Shown here piece after piece: positions 1 through 8,013 of a stretch of DNA of 64,000 nucleotides. Below the pieces are notes generated by a model. That model saw only the letters and a list, made by a program, of their open reading frames with translations, was not told where the DNA came from and did not search any database. Source of the stretch: Bacillota bacterium (lineage in GTDB: Bacteria; Sysuimicrobiota; Sysuimicrobiia; Sysuimicrobiales; Segetimicrobiaceae); assembly GCA_021324295.1 (NCBI GenBank), contig JAJPJJ010000075.1:1-64000 (forward strand), written 5' to 3'. Numbering within the stretch: position 1 is the first letter of the stretch; each line of letters starts with the position of its first letter. Made by a program: the position numbers and the translations under genes.

Positions 1-140
1 GGGCATCTGAAGACGTACGTCACGTGTCACCACCACCGTGTCGACCTGACCCCCGCCCGGGCCATCCGCGCCCGGCGCCGCTCATCCGGTTCTCGACGCG
101 CCGCGTCTCTTCCTTGTGCCCCGGCGCCGGGCGGGGGCCG

Positions 141-602
141 TCATTCCTCGGTGATCTCCCAGGCATGCGAGATCGCCACGCAGCCCTTGAGCGTCTGGGC
201 GACGGGGCAGCCCCGCTCGAACACCGCGAGCGCTCGCTCCGCCTCCGGGCGCTTGCCGCGGGGGATCGTCAGGTGGTACCTGACGCGAATCTGCGTCACC
301 CGCATCACACGGTCCGGGGCCTCGATGATCCCCTCGGCCTCGGTCCAGAGCTTATCGGGGTGGCTCGGGATCCCGCGCGCCTCCAGCGCGCCCGCGAGGG
401 TCCCGGTGAGTCAGCCCGCCGCCGCGCCGACGAGGTGGTCGAGCGTGCTCGGGAGCTCCTCGTCGGGCTCCATCCCGTAGAACGCCTTGATCCCCGCGTT
501 CACCCCGTAGCGGACCGGCTCGGCGAAGCCCGCGAGATACGCGCGCCGGTTGGGACGCTTCTCCTGGTAGACCCGTACGCGGGCGACGTGCACGATGTCC
601 AC
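141..602 (-). CDS. OsmC-family peroxide/thiol-redox protein, probable selenoprotein (in-frame TGA read as Sec64)
   Basis: OsmC/Ohr-family proteins reduce organic hydroperoxides or related electrophiles with a cysteine pair in the cytoplasm. Read through one TGA, the frame gives 153 residues, a normal family length. The GTG start at 602 has a GGGGAGG ribosome site 6 bases upstream. Residues 1-63 end in LDHLVGAAAG, codon 64 is TGA (411-413), and the protein continues LTGTLAGALEARGI to a TGA stop at 141. The family normally has Cys at residue 64, directly before LTGTLA. The second family cysteine region is intact (ERGCPVAQTL, Cys132), with a further Cys141. No other stop or frameshift occurs, and the downstream part is fully conserved in character, which argues against decay. 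A stem-loop at 367-404 fits a bacterial SECIS. OsmC-like selenoproteins are known from metagenomic surveys. Alternatives are a sequencing error or a recent nonsense mutation. No selenocysteine machinery lies in this window. Confidence 0.85.
367..404 (-). promoter_or_regulatory. Candidate bacterial SECIS element within the OsmC-family gene
   Basis: Six bases after the in-frame TGA (411-413), the mRNA can fold as GGGA paired with UCCC, then CCC with GGG, a one-sided internal bulge, and a perfect 6-bp GCGCGC/GCGCGC helix closed by the 5-base loop UGGAG (381-385). The GG of the apical loop lies about 27 bases after the TGA. Bacterial SECIS elements typically have a small apical loop with a G near its start, 16-37 bases from the UGA. 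The hairpin is coding sequence, as expected in bacteria. High GC makes chance hairpins common, so the position and loop matter more than the stem strength. Confidence 0.72.
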
Positions 603-690
603 GCATCACCTCCCCGACGCTCCGGCGGCCCGCCGCCCGGCCTCGGCCCCCCCGGCATCGCACGGCGAGCGGGGAGGCCGGCTCCGGCGC

Positions 691-1473
691 CTACCGGCCC
701 GTCCACCGCGGCGGGCGCTTGTCCAGGAACGCGGCCACCCCTTCTTGGAAGTCCGCGCTGTTGTAGCAGGTACTCACGAGATCGCGGCCGGGATCGTCGG
801 GCAGCAGGCGGTGCACGACCCGCCGGATCGCCTCCTTGCTGACGCGCAGCGTGAGCGGCGGCGCCGAGGCGATGCCCTCGGCCAGTTCCCGCACGCGCTC
901 GGCGAGCTCCGCGGCCGGCACGACCTCGTTCACGAGCCCCCAGGCGAGCGCCTCGCGCGCACTCACGTGGCGCGCGGTGTAGATCATCTCCTTGGCCCGC
1001 GCCGGGCCGATCAACGCGACGAGGCGCGCGTAGTTCTTCATGGAGAGGCAGTTGCCCAGCCGGATGACGGGCACCCCGAACGTCGCGCCCTCGGCCGCGA
1101 GCCGCAGATCGCAGGCGATCGCGATCGTCATCCCGCCGCCGATCGCGAATCCCCGGATCGCCGCCACCGTCGGCTTGCGCACGCCTTCGAGCCGCCCGAT
1201 GACCCGGTCGATCCGCTCCTCGTACTCGACCCCGGCCTGCGGGTTCCCGCGAAACGCCGGGAACTGCGAGATGTCGGTGCCGGAGATGAACGCGCGGTCG
1301 CCGCTGCCGGAGACGACCAGCACCTTGATCCGGTCGTCCCGATCGACCTCCTCGCACACCTCGACGAGCCGCTCGTACATCGCCCAGGTCATCGCGTTGC
1401 GCTGTTCGGGGCGGTTCACCGTGAGGTACGCGACGCCGCTCGCGACCTCGAAGAGCATGGCGGACGGCTCCAC
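691..1473 (-). CDS. Enoyl-CoA hydratase/isomerase family protein
   Basis: A crotonase-fold protein of 260 residues, the usual length. It probably hydrates or isomerises an acyl-CoA in fatty-acid or amino-acid breakdown. The N-terminus reads ASGVAYLTVNRPEQRNAMT, the classical crotonase start. The oxyanion-hole segments are GSGDRAFISGTDISQF and AIRGFAIGGGMTIAIACDLRLA. The C-terminus reads FLDKRPPRWTGR. The GTG start at 1473 follows AGGAGGTGA about 12 bases upstream; an ATG at 1458 is the alternative. In the second active-site loop the usual catalytic Glu positions are not obvious, so the exact reaction is open. It lies between rpsA and the OsmC gene on the same strand. Confidence 0.88.
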   Translation of the reverse strand: MEPSAMLFEVASGVAYLTVNRPEQRNAMTWAMYERLVEVCEEVDRDDRIKVLVVSGSGDRAFISGTDISQFPAFRGNPQAGVEYEERIDRVIGRLEGVRKPTVAAIRGFAIGGGMTIAIACDLRLAAEGATFGVPVIRLGNCLSMKNYARLVALIGPARAKEMIYTARHVSAREALAWGLVNEVVPAAELAERVRELAEGIASAPPLTLRVSKEAIRRVVHRLLPDDPGRDLVSTCYNSADFQEGVAAFLDKRPPRWTGR

Positions 1474-1615
1474 GGGCTGGCTTCACCTCCTCAGCGCATC
1501 GCCCGCGCCACGCCGCGACGTTCCCGGGACGGCGGGGAGACGGCTCCTCGTCGCGTGGCCCAGGCATCGGGCCGTGGGGACGGCCGGGGTGCGCCCGGAG
1601 GGAGGGGCCGGAGGA

Positions 1616-2914
1616 TCAGGGCGACGGCGTGGACGGCTTCGGCGCCCCCTCGTCCTGCGCGGGCTGGTCGCCAGGCGCCTCGCGGGACTCGCGCCTCTCC
1701 CCGTCCGGGCCCTGAGGCTTCGTCGGACGCGTCACAACCTGCCGCAGCAGCTCGCCGGCGATATCTCCGATCGTGACGCGGCCTTCGTCTTCCTGCGTGT
1801 TGATGTACTCCTTCACCCGGGCGCGTTCGCGCTCGCGGGCCAGCCGCTTGAGGCTCAGGATCATGCGCCGCTCGTCCGGACGGATCTCCGTGACGAGCGC
1901 CTCGATGGTCTGGCCCACCTGCAACACGTCCTCCACCTTCTGCACCCGTTTCTCGGCCATCTCGGAGATCGGGATGAACGCGTCCACCTCCGGCAGCCGG
2001 ACGAACGCGCCGGACGCGACGAGCCGGACGACCTTGCCGCTGACGACCTGGCCCGGACGGTAGGCGTCGCCCAGGTGCTGCCACGGATCCGGGAGGATGT
2101 GCTTGAGGCCGAGCGAGATCCGGCCGGCCTCGCGATCCACCCGGAGGACCGCGACGGTGATCTTCTGGCCCCGGCGCACGACCTCGGATGGATGCTTGAT
2201 GTACGTCCACGACATCTCGCTGATCGGCAGGAGCCCGTCCACGCCGCCGAGGTCCACGAACGCCCCGAAGTCGGTCAGGCGCTTGACCACGCCATCGCGC
2301 ACCTGGCCCTCCTCCAGAGACGCGAGGACCTCCGCGCGCGTCTTCTGCTTGATCTCGGCGACCGCGTTCTTGTGCGAGAGGATGACCCGGCCCTTGGACC
2401 GGTCCACCTCGATGACCTTGAGCGGGATGCTCTGACCGACGAGCGCCTCGAACTGACGGCCCTTGGCCTGGGTGAGGTCGACGTGGCTGCCCGGCACGAA
2501 CCCGCGCATGCCCAGGTCGACGACGAGGCCGCCTTTGACCTTGTCCACCACCATCGCGTGGAGGATCGCGCCGGTGTCGAACGCCTTGTGCACGCGGTCC
2601 CACGCGAGCGCGAGATCGGCCCGCTTCTTGCTGAGGAGGATGTTGCCTTCTTCGCCTTCCACCTTCATGACGTACACGTCGATCTTGTCGCCGACGTGGA
2701 GCCCCTGCGGTGTCTCGCCCTGCGCCGAGAGCTCTCGCGGCGGGATGAAGCCTTCGGACTTGGCGCCGACGTCGACGAGCACTCCCTCGCTGTCGACGCG
2801 CACGACGGTGCCCTGGACGATCTGCCGCTCGGCCAGCCGGGGGATCCGGGCCAGATCGATCTCCTCTGCCTGGGGGGCCGGGGCTCTCTCTTCGGACATC
2901 GGACCGTGAACCAC
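1616..2914 (-). CDS. rpsA: 30S ribosomal protein S1 (four S1 domains)
   Basis: Binds mRNA near the 30S platform and helps initiation on structured leaders. Four S1 RNA-binding repeats are visible at roughly residues 31-98, 115-180, 203-270 and 286-356 (IVQGTVVRVDSEGVLVDVG, VRDGVVKRLTDFGAFVDLG, VVSGKVVRLVASGAFVRLP among them), followed by a polar tail rich in Arg and Glu. Four repeats is the shorter Gram-positive-type arrangement; proteobacterial S1 has six. The start is GTG 2914 (AAGGAG 4 bases upstream) or ATG 2899. The second repeat (residues 115-145) is the most divergent. The 367-bp upstream gap carries dispersed repeat copy A, and I see no clear promoter there. Confidence 0.93.
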   Translation of the reverse strand: MVHGPMSEERAPAPQAEEIDLARIPRLAERQIVQGTVVRVDSEGVLVDVGAKSEGFIPPRELSAQGETPQGLHVGDKIDVYVMKVEGEEGNILLSKKRADLALAWDRVHKAFDTGAILHAMVVDKVKGGLVVDLGMRGFVPGSHVDLTQAKGRQFEALVGQSIPLKVIEVDRSKGRVILSHKNAVAEIKQKTRAEVLASLEEGQVRDGVVKRLTDFGAFVDLGGVDGLLPISEMSWTYIKHPSEVVRRGQKITVAVLRVDREAGRISLGLKHILPDPWQHLGDAYRPGQVVSGKVVRLVASGAFVRLPEVDAFIPISEMAEKRVQKVEDVLQVGQTIEALVTEIRPDERRMILSLKRLARERERARVKEYINTQEDEGRVTIGDIAGELLRQVVTRPTKPQGPDGERRESREAPGDQPAQDEGAPKPSTPSP

Positions 2915-3097
2915 CTTTCTCCTTATCGGTCGCGCCCGCTCGACGCTCGGACGGCGCGAGCGGGGATGATTCCCTTCGCCGGGGCGGTGTCCTCTCCTTC
3001 CGGGCGGGCGCCTGCCGCGCCCGAGGCAGCGGCGCCGGGGACGCGAGTGCTGGGGCCGGGGTCTCTAACCCTCTAACCGGGCCTCCGGGCCGCGGCC

Positions 3098-3254
3098 CCA
3101 GCGCCGCGTCGCGCGCTGTCGATTGGGGGGCGCGCCGGGCCTGGCGCGCCCTCCCACCCCACGGATCGCCGGTCTCCCGCGATGCGTTGGGGCGGGACGC
3201 CGTGCCTCGATCGGAAGCGCGGGGCACCCCCCGCGGCCGATTCGTCCCGCTGCG
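3098..3254 (-). repeat. Dispersed intergenic repeat, copy A (reverse orientation)
   Basis: One of four related GC-rich elements in this window (A here, B 46057-46212, C 56121-56275, partial D 12795-12863). In reverse complement it shares with C the blocks cggcgtcccgccccaacgca and gtgccccgcgc, and with B the blocks gacgaatcggc and tcgcgggag. It fills most of the 367-bp gap between the thioesterase gene and rpsA (2915-3281). One translated frame is similar in all copies (for instance STARDAALGP in A and STVRGAALGP in D). Whether this means coding ancestry or simply indel-free divergence is unknown. The gap also contains a short inverted repeat with CCCACCCCACG and CGTTGGGGCGGG arms. I see no other gene in it. 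Confidence 0.7.
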
Positions 3255-3281
3255 CCCTCCCCTGGGCCCCGGGACCGTGCG

Positions 3282-3719
3282 CTAGTCGCGACAACGGCCG
3301 CCCCGAGCCGGTGATTCCGCCGGCGGCCCGAGCAGGCTCCGGATCTCCGCGGGCACCCGCCGCGGCCGCCCGGTGCGATCCACCACCGCGTGAACGGTGT
3401 ACCCGTCGGCCACGAGCTCGCCGTCCGGCCTGCGCACCACCTCGTATCCGAACGCGAGCGTCGCCGCCTCCAGCGAGCGCAGGCGGGTCCGCACGGCCAG
3501 CACGTCATCGTAGCGCGCCGGACGGCGGTACCGGCAGCAGGCCTCCACGACCACGAGCAGCCAGCCGTCGCGCTCCAGCTGCGCGTACGACCGGCCCCGA
3601 TCCCGGATGAACTCGGTGCGGCCGGCCTCGAACCAGACCAGGTAGCTGGCGTGGTGGGCCACCCCCATCTGGTCGGTCTCGTCGTACCGCACCCGCACCT
3701 CCAGCTCGGCGACGTGCAT
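3282..3719 (-). CDS. Hotdog-fold acyl-CoA thioesterase (YbgC/4-hydroxybenzoyl-CoA thioesterase family)
   Basis: A 145-residue single-hotdog protein that should hydrolyse acyl-CoA thioesters in the cytoplasm. The start ATG 3719 has AAGGAGG at good spacing and the protein begins MHVAELEVRVRYDETDQMGV. The family signature Y-D-E-T-D-Q-M-G-V-x-H-x-x-x-Y with the catalytic Asp lies at about residues 12-26, followed by WFEAGRTEF. The C-terminal half has the usual strand pattern ending in IRSLLG. The substrate cannot be told from sequence. It lies 70 bp downstream of the peptide transporter permease gene on the same strand, so it may be co-transcribed with it. A longer frame upstream of this Met exists but would place the ribosome site inside the gene. 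Confidence 0.88.
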   Translation of the reverse strand: MHVAELEVRVRYDETDQMGVAHHASYLVWFEAGRTEFIRDRGRSYAQLERDGWLLVVVEACCRYRRPARYDDVLAVRTRLRSLEAATLAFGYEVVRRPDGELVADGYTVHAVVDRTGRPRRVPAEIRSLLGPPAESPARGGRCRD

Positions 3720-3789
3720 GCCGCCCTCCTTCCCTACGTCCCGGCGCGCGGCGCGGTTCACGCACCGGCGACGCCGCCGTGCTCGCCGG

Positions 3790-4698
3790 CTAGAACCCGC
3801 GGCCGCGCAGCCGCGGGTCGAGCAGGTCGCGCAGCCCGTCCCCCATGAGGTTGAAGGCCACGACCGTCACGAGGATCGCGAGGCCCGGGAACGTCGCGAT
3901 CCAGGGCGCCGTGAGCATGTACGAGCGGCCCGTGGCGAGCATCGACCCCCATTCCGGCGTAGGAGGGCTCGCGCCCAGGCCCAGGAACGACAGCCCGGCC
4001 GTCTCGACGATCGCGAACCCCACGGTCAGCGTGGCCACCACGATGATCGGGGAGAGGATGTTGGGCAGCACGTGCCGGCCGAGGACCCGGATCGGCCCGG
4101 CCCCCAGGGCGCGAGCCGCCTCGACGAACTCCTGCTCCCGGATCGCGAGCACGGCCCCGCGCACCAGCCGCGCGAACTGCGGGGTGTACACGATGCCGAT
4201 CGCGATCATCGCGTTCGTGAGGCTGGGGCCGAGGATCGCGACGACGATCATCGCGAGCAGCAGGTACGGGAACGCCAGCATCACATCGACCGTGCGCATC
4301 GCCGTCGCCTCGACCCATCCGCCGAAGTAGCCCGCGACGGTGCCCAGGACGATGCCGAGCGCCATCGCGATCCCGTCGGCCAGGATGCCGACGACGAGGG
4401 CGATCCGCGCCCCGTAGAGCACGCGGGAGAAGACGTCGCGGCCGAACTCGTCGGTCCCGAACGGGTGCGCCGCCGAGGGCGGCCGGAGCTGCTCGGTGAA
4501 CGCCTGATCGACCGGGCTGTGCGGGGCGAGGGCGCGGGCGAAGGCGGCCGACCCCACCACGAGCGCCAGGATCGCCGCGCCGACCACAAGGTGGGGGCTG
4601 CGGGCGAGGCGGCGCCACGAGAGCGCCGCGGCGCGCCGGCGCGCCGCGGGCGGCGTCCGGCCCGAGGCCGCCGCCCGGACGCCGGCCTCGTCAGCCAT
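3790..4698 (-). CDS. dppC: Peptide/nickel-type ABC transporter permease, DppC-like
   Basis: Inner-membrane permease of the oligopeptide/dipeptide/nickel (BPD type 1) family, 302 residues. A basic, Ala-rich N-terminal tail (residues 1-33) is followed by one membrane segment (VVGAAILALVVGSAAFARAL). The periplasmic region contains HPFGTDEFGRDVFSRVLYGARIAL, the hallmark DppC segment before the transporter domain. The EAA loop that docks with the ATPase reads EFVEAARALGAGPIRVLGRHVLPN. The C-terminus ends NLMGDGLRDLLDPRLRG, standard for the family. The ATG at 4698 overlaps the dppB stop by 8 bases, so the two are translationally coupled. No cognate ATPase gene follows. Confidence 0.93.
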   Translation of the reverse strand: MADEAGVRAAASGRTPPAARRRAAALSWRRLARSPHLVVGAAILALVVGSAAFARALAPHSPVDQAFTEQLRPPSAAHPFGTDEFGRDVFSRVLYGARIALVVGILADGIAMALGIVLGTVAGYFGGWVEATAMRTVDVMLAFPYLLLAMIVVAILGPSLTNAMIAIGIVYTPQFARLVRGAVLAIREQEFVEAARALGAGPIRVLGRHVLPNILSPIIVVATLTVGFAIVETAGLSFLGLGASPPTPEWGSMLATGRSYMLTAPWIATFPGLAILVTVVAFNLMGDGLRDLLDPRLRGRGF

Positions 4699-5695
4699 AG
4701 CGGATCCTCGGGTCGAGGTAGGCGTAGAGGACGTCGACGAGCAGGTTGGCCAGCACGAAGACCGCCGCGGCGATGAGCACGACGCCCTGGACGACCGGGT
4801 AGTCGCGGGCGAGGATGCTCGTGATCGCGAGGCGGCCGAGGCCCGGCAGCGCGAAGATCGTCTCGGTCAGCACCGCGCCGCTCAGCAGCAGCCCGAGCTG
4901 CAGCCCGACGAGCGTCACGACCGGCAGGAGGGCGTTACGCAGGGCGTGGTGGCTGACCACGCGCGGCTCGGGCACGCCCTTGGCTCGCGCGGTGCGGACG
5001 TAGTCCAAGCCGAGCGCCTCCAACATCGTGGAGCGCGCCATCCGGGCGATCGTCGCCATCGACGTGAGCCCCAGCGCCACCGCCGGGAGAATGAGGTGCC
5101 GCACGCTGCTCCGCACCACCGCCCAGTCGCCGGTGAGGAGGCCGTCCACCAGCGACATGCCGGTGATCCGGTGGAACCGCATCCCTTCGTCGAGCAGGCT
5201 GCCGAGGGGCAGCCAGCCCAAGATGCCGCCGAAGACCAGCAGCAGCAGGATCCCTGTCCAGAACACCGGCATCGAAACGCCGATCAGCACGCCGACCATC
5301 GCGCCCGCGTCCAAGGCCGAGCGCGGGTGGCGCGCGGCGAGGATCCCGACCGCGAGCCCGGCCGCCACGGCAAACAGGAGCGCCGCGAGGCTGAGCTCCA
5401 CCGTGACCGGGAGCGCCTGCCCGATCTCCCAGATCGCCGGCTGGCGGGTGCGGATCGAGACCCCGAAGTCGCCGTGCACGGCGCCGGCGAGGAAGCGCGC
5501 GTACTGCACGTAGACCGGCCGGTCCAGCCCGAGCTGGTGGCGCAGGCGCTGGAGGTCGGCCTCGGTCCCCTTGTCGCCGAGCAGGAGCTGCGCGACGTCG
5601 CCCGGGAGGAGATGCATCCCGAAGAACACGAGCACGCTCACCCCGAGGAGCACGGGGACGAGCTGCACGAGCCGGCGTGCGATGTACCCCAGCAT
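4691..5695 (-). CDS. dppB: Peptide/nickel-type ABC transporter permease, DppB-like
   Basis: Partner permease of the DppC-like protein, 334 residues. The start MLGYIARRLVQLVPVLLGV is typical of DppB, with the first membrane helix at residues 9-30. A periplasmic part contains LGLDRPVYVQYARFL. Five further helices follow. The EAA loop is DYVRTARAKGVPEPRVVSHH. The C-terminus, LLVDVLYAYLDPRIRYG, is the family ending. No strong ribosome site precedes the ATG at 5695, and a long perfect hairpin (5782-5816) stands between this gene and dppA. That arrangement usually gives less permease than binding protein. Confidence 0.92.
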   Translation of the reverse strand: MLGYIARRLVQLVPVLLGVSVLVFFGMHLLPGDVAQLLLGDKGTEADLQRLRHQLGLDRPVYVQYARFLAGAVHGDFGVSIRTRQPAIWEIGQALPVTVELSLAALLFAVAAGLAVGILAARHPRSALDAGAMVGVLIGVSMPVFWTGILLLLVFGGILGWLPLGSLLDEGMRFHRITGMSLVDGLLTGDWAVVRSSVRHLILPAVALGLTSMATIARMARSTMLEALGLDYVRTARAKGVPEPRVVSHHALRNALLPVVTLVGLQLGLLLSGAVLTETIFALPGLGRLAITSILARDYPVVQGVVLIAAAVFVLANLLVDVLYAYLDPRIRYG

Positions 5696-5781
5696 CCGGA
5701 GAGCCTCGCGCCGCCCCGACGCCGCCGGGCGGCGCGAGGGTGACGGTCCTGCCGCCCCGATGGTCGCCCGGGGACGCCGGC

Positions 5782-5816
5782 GGGGAGCCGGCGGCGCTCG
5801 GCCCCGCCGGCTCCCC
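5782..5816 (-). terminator. Intercistronic hairpin between dppA and dppB
   Basis: Perfect 13-bp arms (GGGGAGCCGGCGG at 5782-5794 and its complement at 5804-5816) around a 9-base loop, starting about 17 bases after the dppA stop codon. There is no T-run in either direction, so a full intrinsic terminator is unlikely. A 3'-end-stabilising or partially terminating structure that favours expression of the binding protein over the permeases is the reasonable reading. Confidence 0.6.
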
Positions 5817-5832
5817 GCGCGGGCGCGGCCGG

Positions 5833-7443
5833 CTACTGCAGCGACACGAGCTCCATGTGGAAGAACATCTGCAGCGGGTTCAGCAGGAAGCCCCGCACGG
5901 TGGCGCGCGCGGCGCGCACCTGGCTCGTGTGGTTGATGAAGATGCCCGGCGCGTCGTCGTGGAGGATCTTGTTGGCCTCGATGTAGATCTGCGCGCGCTT
6001 GGCCTGATCGGTGACCTGCCGGCCCTGCTGGATCAGCTTGTCGAACGCCGGGTTGTGGTGGCGCGTGCAGTTGTTGGTCCGCTGCCGGTTGTTCGCGTAG
6101 TCCCACTCGAAGAGGTCGCCGAGGAAGTTATCGGGATCGCCGTTGTCCCCCGACCACCCGCAGATCGCAAAGCCCTCGTACTGGGTGTGGCGGATCTTGT
6201 CGAGGTAGGCGCCCCACTCGTATTGCGTGATCTTGGCGGTGACGCCGACTTTGGCGAGGTAGCCCTGGACCGCTTCGCCGAGCTTGGCGCCGCCGACCGG
6301 GTTGTACCCGCGCGGGTTGGCGTAGACCATCATGTCGGTCGCGAAACCGTTGGCGAACCCGGCCTCCTTGAGGAGAGCCCGGGCCTTCTCGACGTCATAC
6401 GGGTACGGCTTGACGTCCTTGTTGTACCCCCAGAGCACCGGCGGGATCCCCTGGCTCGCGGTCGTCGCGCCGCCGTACAGGCCCTTGTTGATCGCGTCCT
6501 TGTCCACCGCGTAGTTCATCGCCTGGCGGACGCGCCGATCCCGAAACGGGCCCCGGTCGTTGGACATCGCCACGTACAGGATCGTAAGCCCGGGCTGCTG
6601 GTACAGCTTGAGCTGCGGGTTGCCCGTCACGCGCGGGTAGTCGGCGGGGGGCACGTCGGCCAGGATCTGGACCTCGTTGCGCTCGAGCTTGAGCATCCGC
6701 GTGGCGCTCTCGGGCACGATCTGGAAGATGATCCGGTCGATCTTCGGCCGGCCGCCCCAGTAGCTGGGGTTGGCCTCGACCGTGATGTGGTCGTTCCGGA
6801 CGGCTTCGACGAACTTGAACGGGCCGGTGCCGACCGGATGCTGGCTCGCGTCGCAGTTGTACTTCTTGGTCGCCTCCGGGCTCATGATGCCCTGCCACAC
6901 CATCGCCAAGCTGGACAGGAACGGCGCGTTCGGCTTGGGGAGCGTGAAGCGCAGCGTGTCGTCGTCGAGCACCTCCATCTTGGCGACGGTCCCGTCCTTG
7001 GCGTTGCCGAAGGTGAAGTCGTCGTAGGTGTCCACGCCCTTACGGGCCAGCACGTAGCACGGGTTGTTGGGGTTGATCGCACGGTCCACGTCCGCCGCCA
7101 CCGTGCGGGCGTTCATCGGCGTCCCGTCGTGGAACGACACGCCACGGCGCAGCCGGAAGGTGTACACCTTCCCGTCGGGGGAGATCGTCCAGGACTGTGC
7201 CAGCCCAGGACCGACGAGGCTGCTGCCGGGCTTGTAGTTGACGATCGAGTCGAAGATCGTGGACATCACGAACCCGGACTCGTTGTTCTCCACGGTCTGG
7301 GGATCCAGCCCCGTCTGATCGGCGCCGATCGCGATCACGAGCGTCTTGGGCGCCTGGGCCTGCGCGATGCCCCACAGCCCGACGGGCACCAGCGCCGCGA
7401 CCAGGACCCACGGCAAGAACCGGCGGACCACTGCGCGTGCCAT
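5833..7443 (-). CDS. dppA: Extracellular solute-binding protein, family 5 (peptide/oligopeptide ABC transporter)
   Basis: Captures peptides or similar solutes outside the membrane and delivers them to the DppBC pore. 536 residues, the usual size. An N-terminal Sec signal (RRFLPWVLVAALVPVGLW) ends near AQAQA. It has no lipobox cysteine, so it is not an obvious lipoprotein even though the envelope genes suggest a Gram-positive-type cell. Family-5 landmarks: LDPQTVENNESG after the signal, LAQSWTISPDGKVYTFRLRR, the VGTGPFKF motif, and RQAMNYAVDKDAIN. The C-terminal lobe includes WSGDNGDPDNFLG. The ATG at 7443 follows AAGGGGGTGGGGA. The ligand cannot be predicted. Confidence 0.93.
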   Translation of the reverse strand: MARAVVRRFLPWVLVAALVPVGLWGIAQAQAPKTLVIAIGADQTGLDPQTVENNESGFVMSTIFDSIVNYKPGSSLVGPGLAQSWTISPDGKVYTFRLRRGVSFHDGTPMNARTVAADVDRAINPNNPCYVLARKGVDTYDDFTFGNAKDGTVAKMEVLDDDTLRFTLPKPNAPFLSSLAMVWQGIMSPEATKKYNCDASQHPVGTGPFKFVEAVRNDHITVEANPSYWGGRPKIDRIIFQIVPESATRMLKLERNEVQILADVPPADYPRVTGNPQLKLYQQPGLTILYVAMSNDRGPFRDRRVRQAMNYAVDKDAINKGLYGGATTASQGIPPVLWGYNKDVKPYPYDVEKARALLKEAGFANGFATDMMVYANPRGYNPVGGAKLGEAVQGYLAKVGVTAKITQYEWGAYLDKIRHTQYEGFAICGWSGDNGDPDNFLGDLFEWDYANNRQRTNNCTRHHNPAFDKLIQQGRQVTDQAKRAQIYIEANKILHDDAPGIFINHTSQVRAARATVRGFLLNPLQMFFHMELVSLQ

Positions 7444-8013
7444 TCCCCACCCCCTTTGTGGATCGGCCAGGCGCCTCCCCGACGGGCACACCGCGGACGA
7501 GACCTCCGGCGCAGCCCGGACGGCCGCCGGGGACGCCCCGACCGGGTAATGATACGTGGTGCGGAGACCGCGGCCCTCCCTATCGCCCTGTCAGACACCG
7601 GCCGGCGCGGCGTCTCGGCGCGGGAGAGGACGGCTGGGCCTCCTTCGTGTCCGAGGACGCCCCATCGGCCCGGCGGGCCGCGCCGAAGGCGTCGACCTCC
7701 TGGTACACCGGAGCGACGCCGATCGTGGTGCCGCTCTGGTACACCGGAACGCCGATCGTGGTGCCGCTGGCTCGCGGGTCGGCTCGGGCTCACCCGCCCG
7801 CCGGCATACCCTTGTGCTCGCGGGCGGGGCGCGTGGGGAACGGCCGATCGCCGAGGTCCGTGTTCAGCTCGATGGAGACGAAGCGACGACGCCGTGCGCC
7901 CGTCGCCCCGGCGGGCCGTCGTCGCTGGGGGCTGTCGCCCCGGGGGACGCCCGCGCATCGCCGTCGATCCCCGCGATGCGCCTCGTCCCGGTGGGGGGCT
8001 TCGCCGGGCAGGC
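7444..8013 (-). other. 570-bp intergenic region upstream of dppA
   Basis: I see no gene here. It holds a two-unit tandem repeat (7701-7769) and near 7890 a GC-rich inverted repeat with cgacgac/gtcgtcg arms. The region lies between the proC stop and the dppA start and should contain the dppA promoter, but no convincing -35/-10 pair stands out. Confidence 0.5.
7701..7769 (+). repeat. Short tandem repeat, two units of 36 and 33 bp
   Basis: Unit 1 (7701-7736) and unit 2 (7737-7769) are identical except for a 3-base insertion and two substitutions. Both start tggtacaccgga and contain gccgatcgtggtgccgct. The 3-base length difference keeps a plus-strand frame, but that frame has no coding features. 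A recent local duplication is the simplest reading. Confidence 0.8.

Noticed and set aside
1-140. Gene fragment at the left edge
   Set aside because: No frame shows family similarity or a start with ribosome site; only GC-rich low-complexity translation.
411-602. A separate 63-residue protein ending at the TGA in the OsmC gene
   Set aside because: It would be half of an OsmC domain. The same frame continues with a perfectly recognisable second half.
1474-1615. Terminator or small RNA between rpsA and the enoyl-CoA hydratase gene
   Set aside because: Several GC-rich inverted repeats can be drawn, but none has a T-run or exceeds what this base composition gives by chance.
3065-3078. Telomere-like taaccctctaacc
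   Set aside because: Only two imperfect units, inside an ordinary intergenic region; chance or minor duplication is enough.
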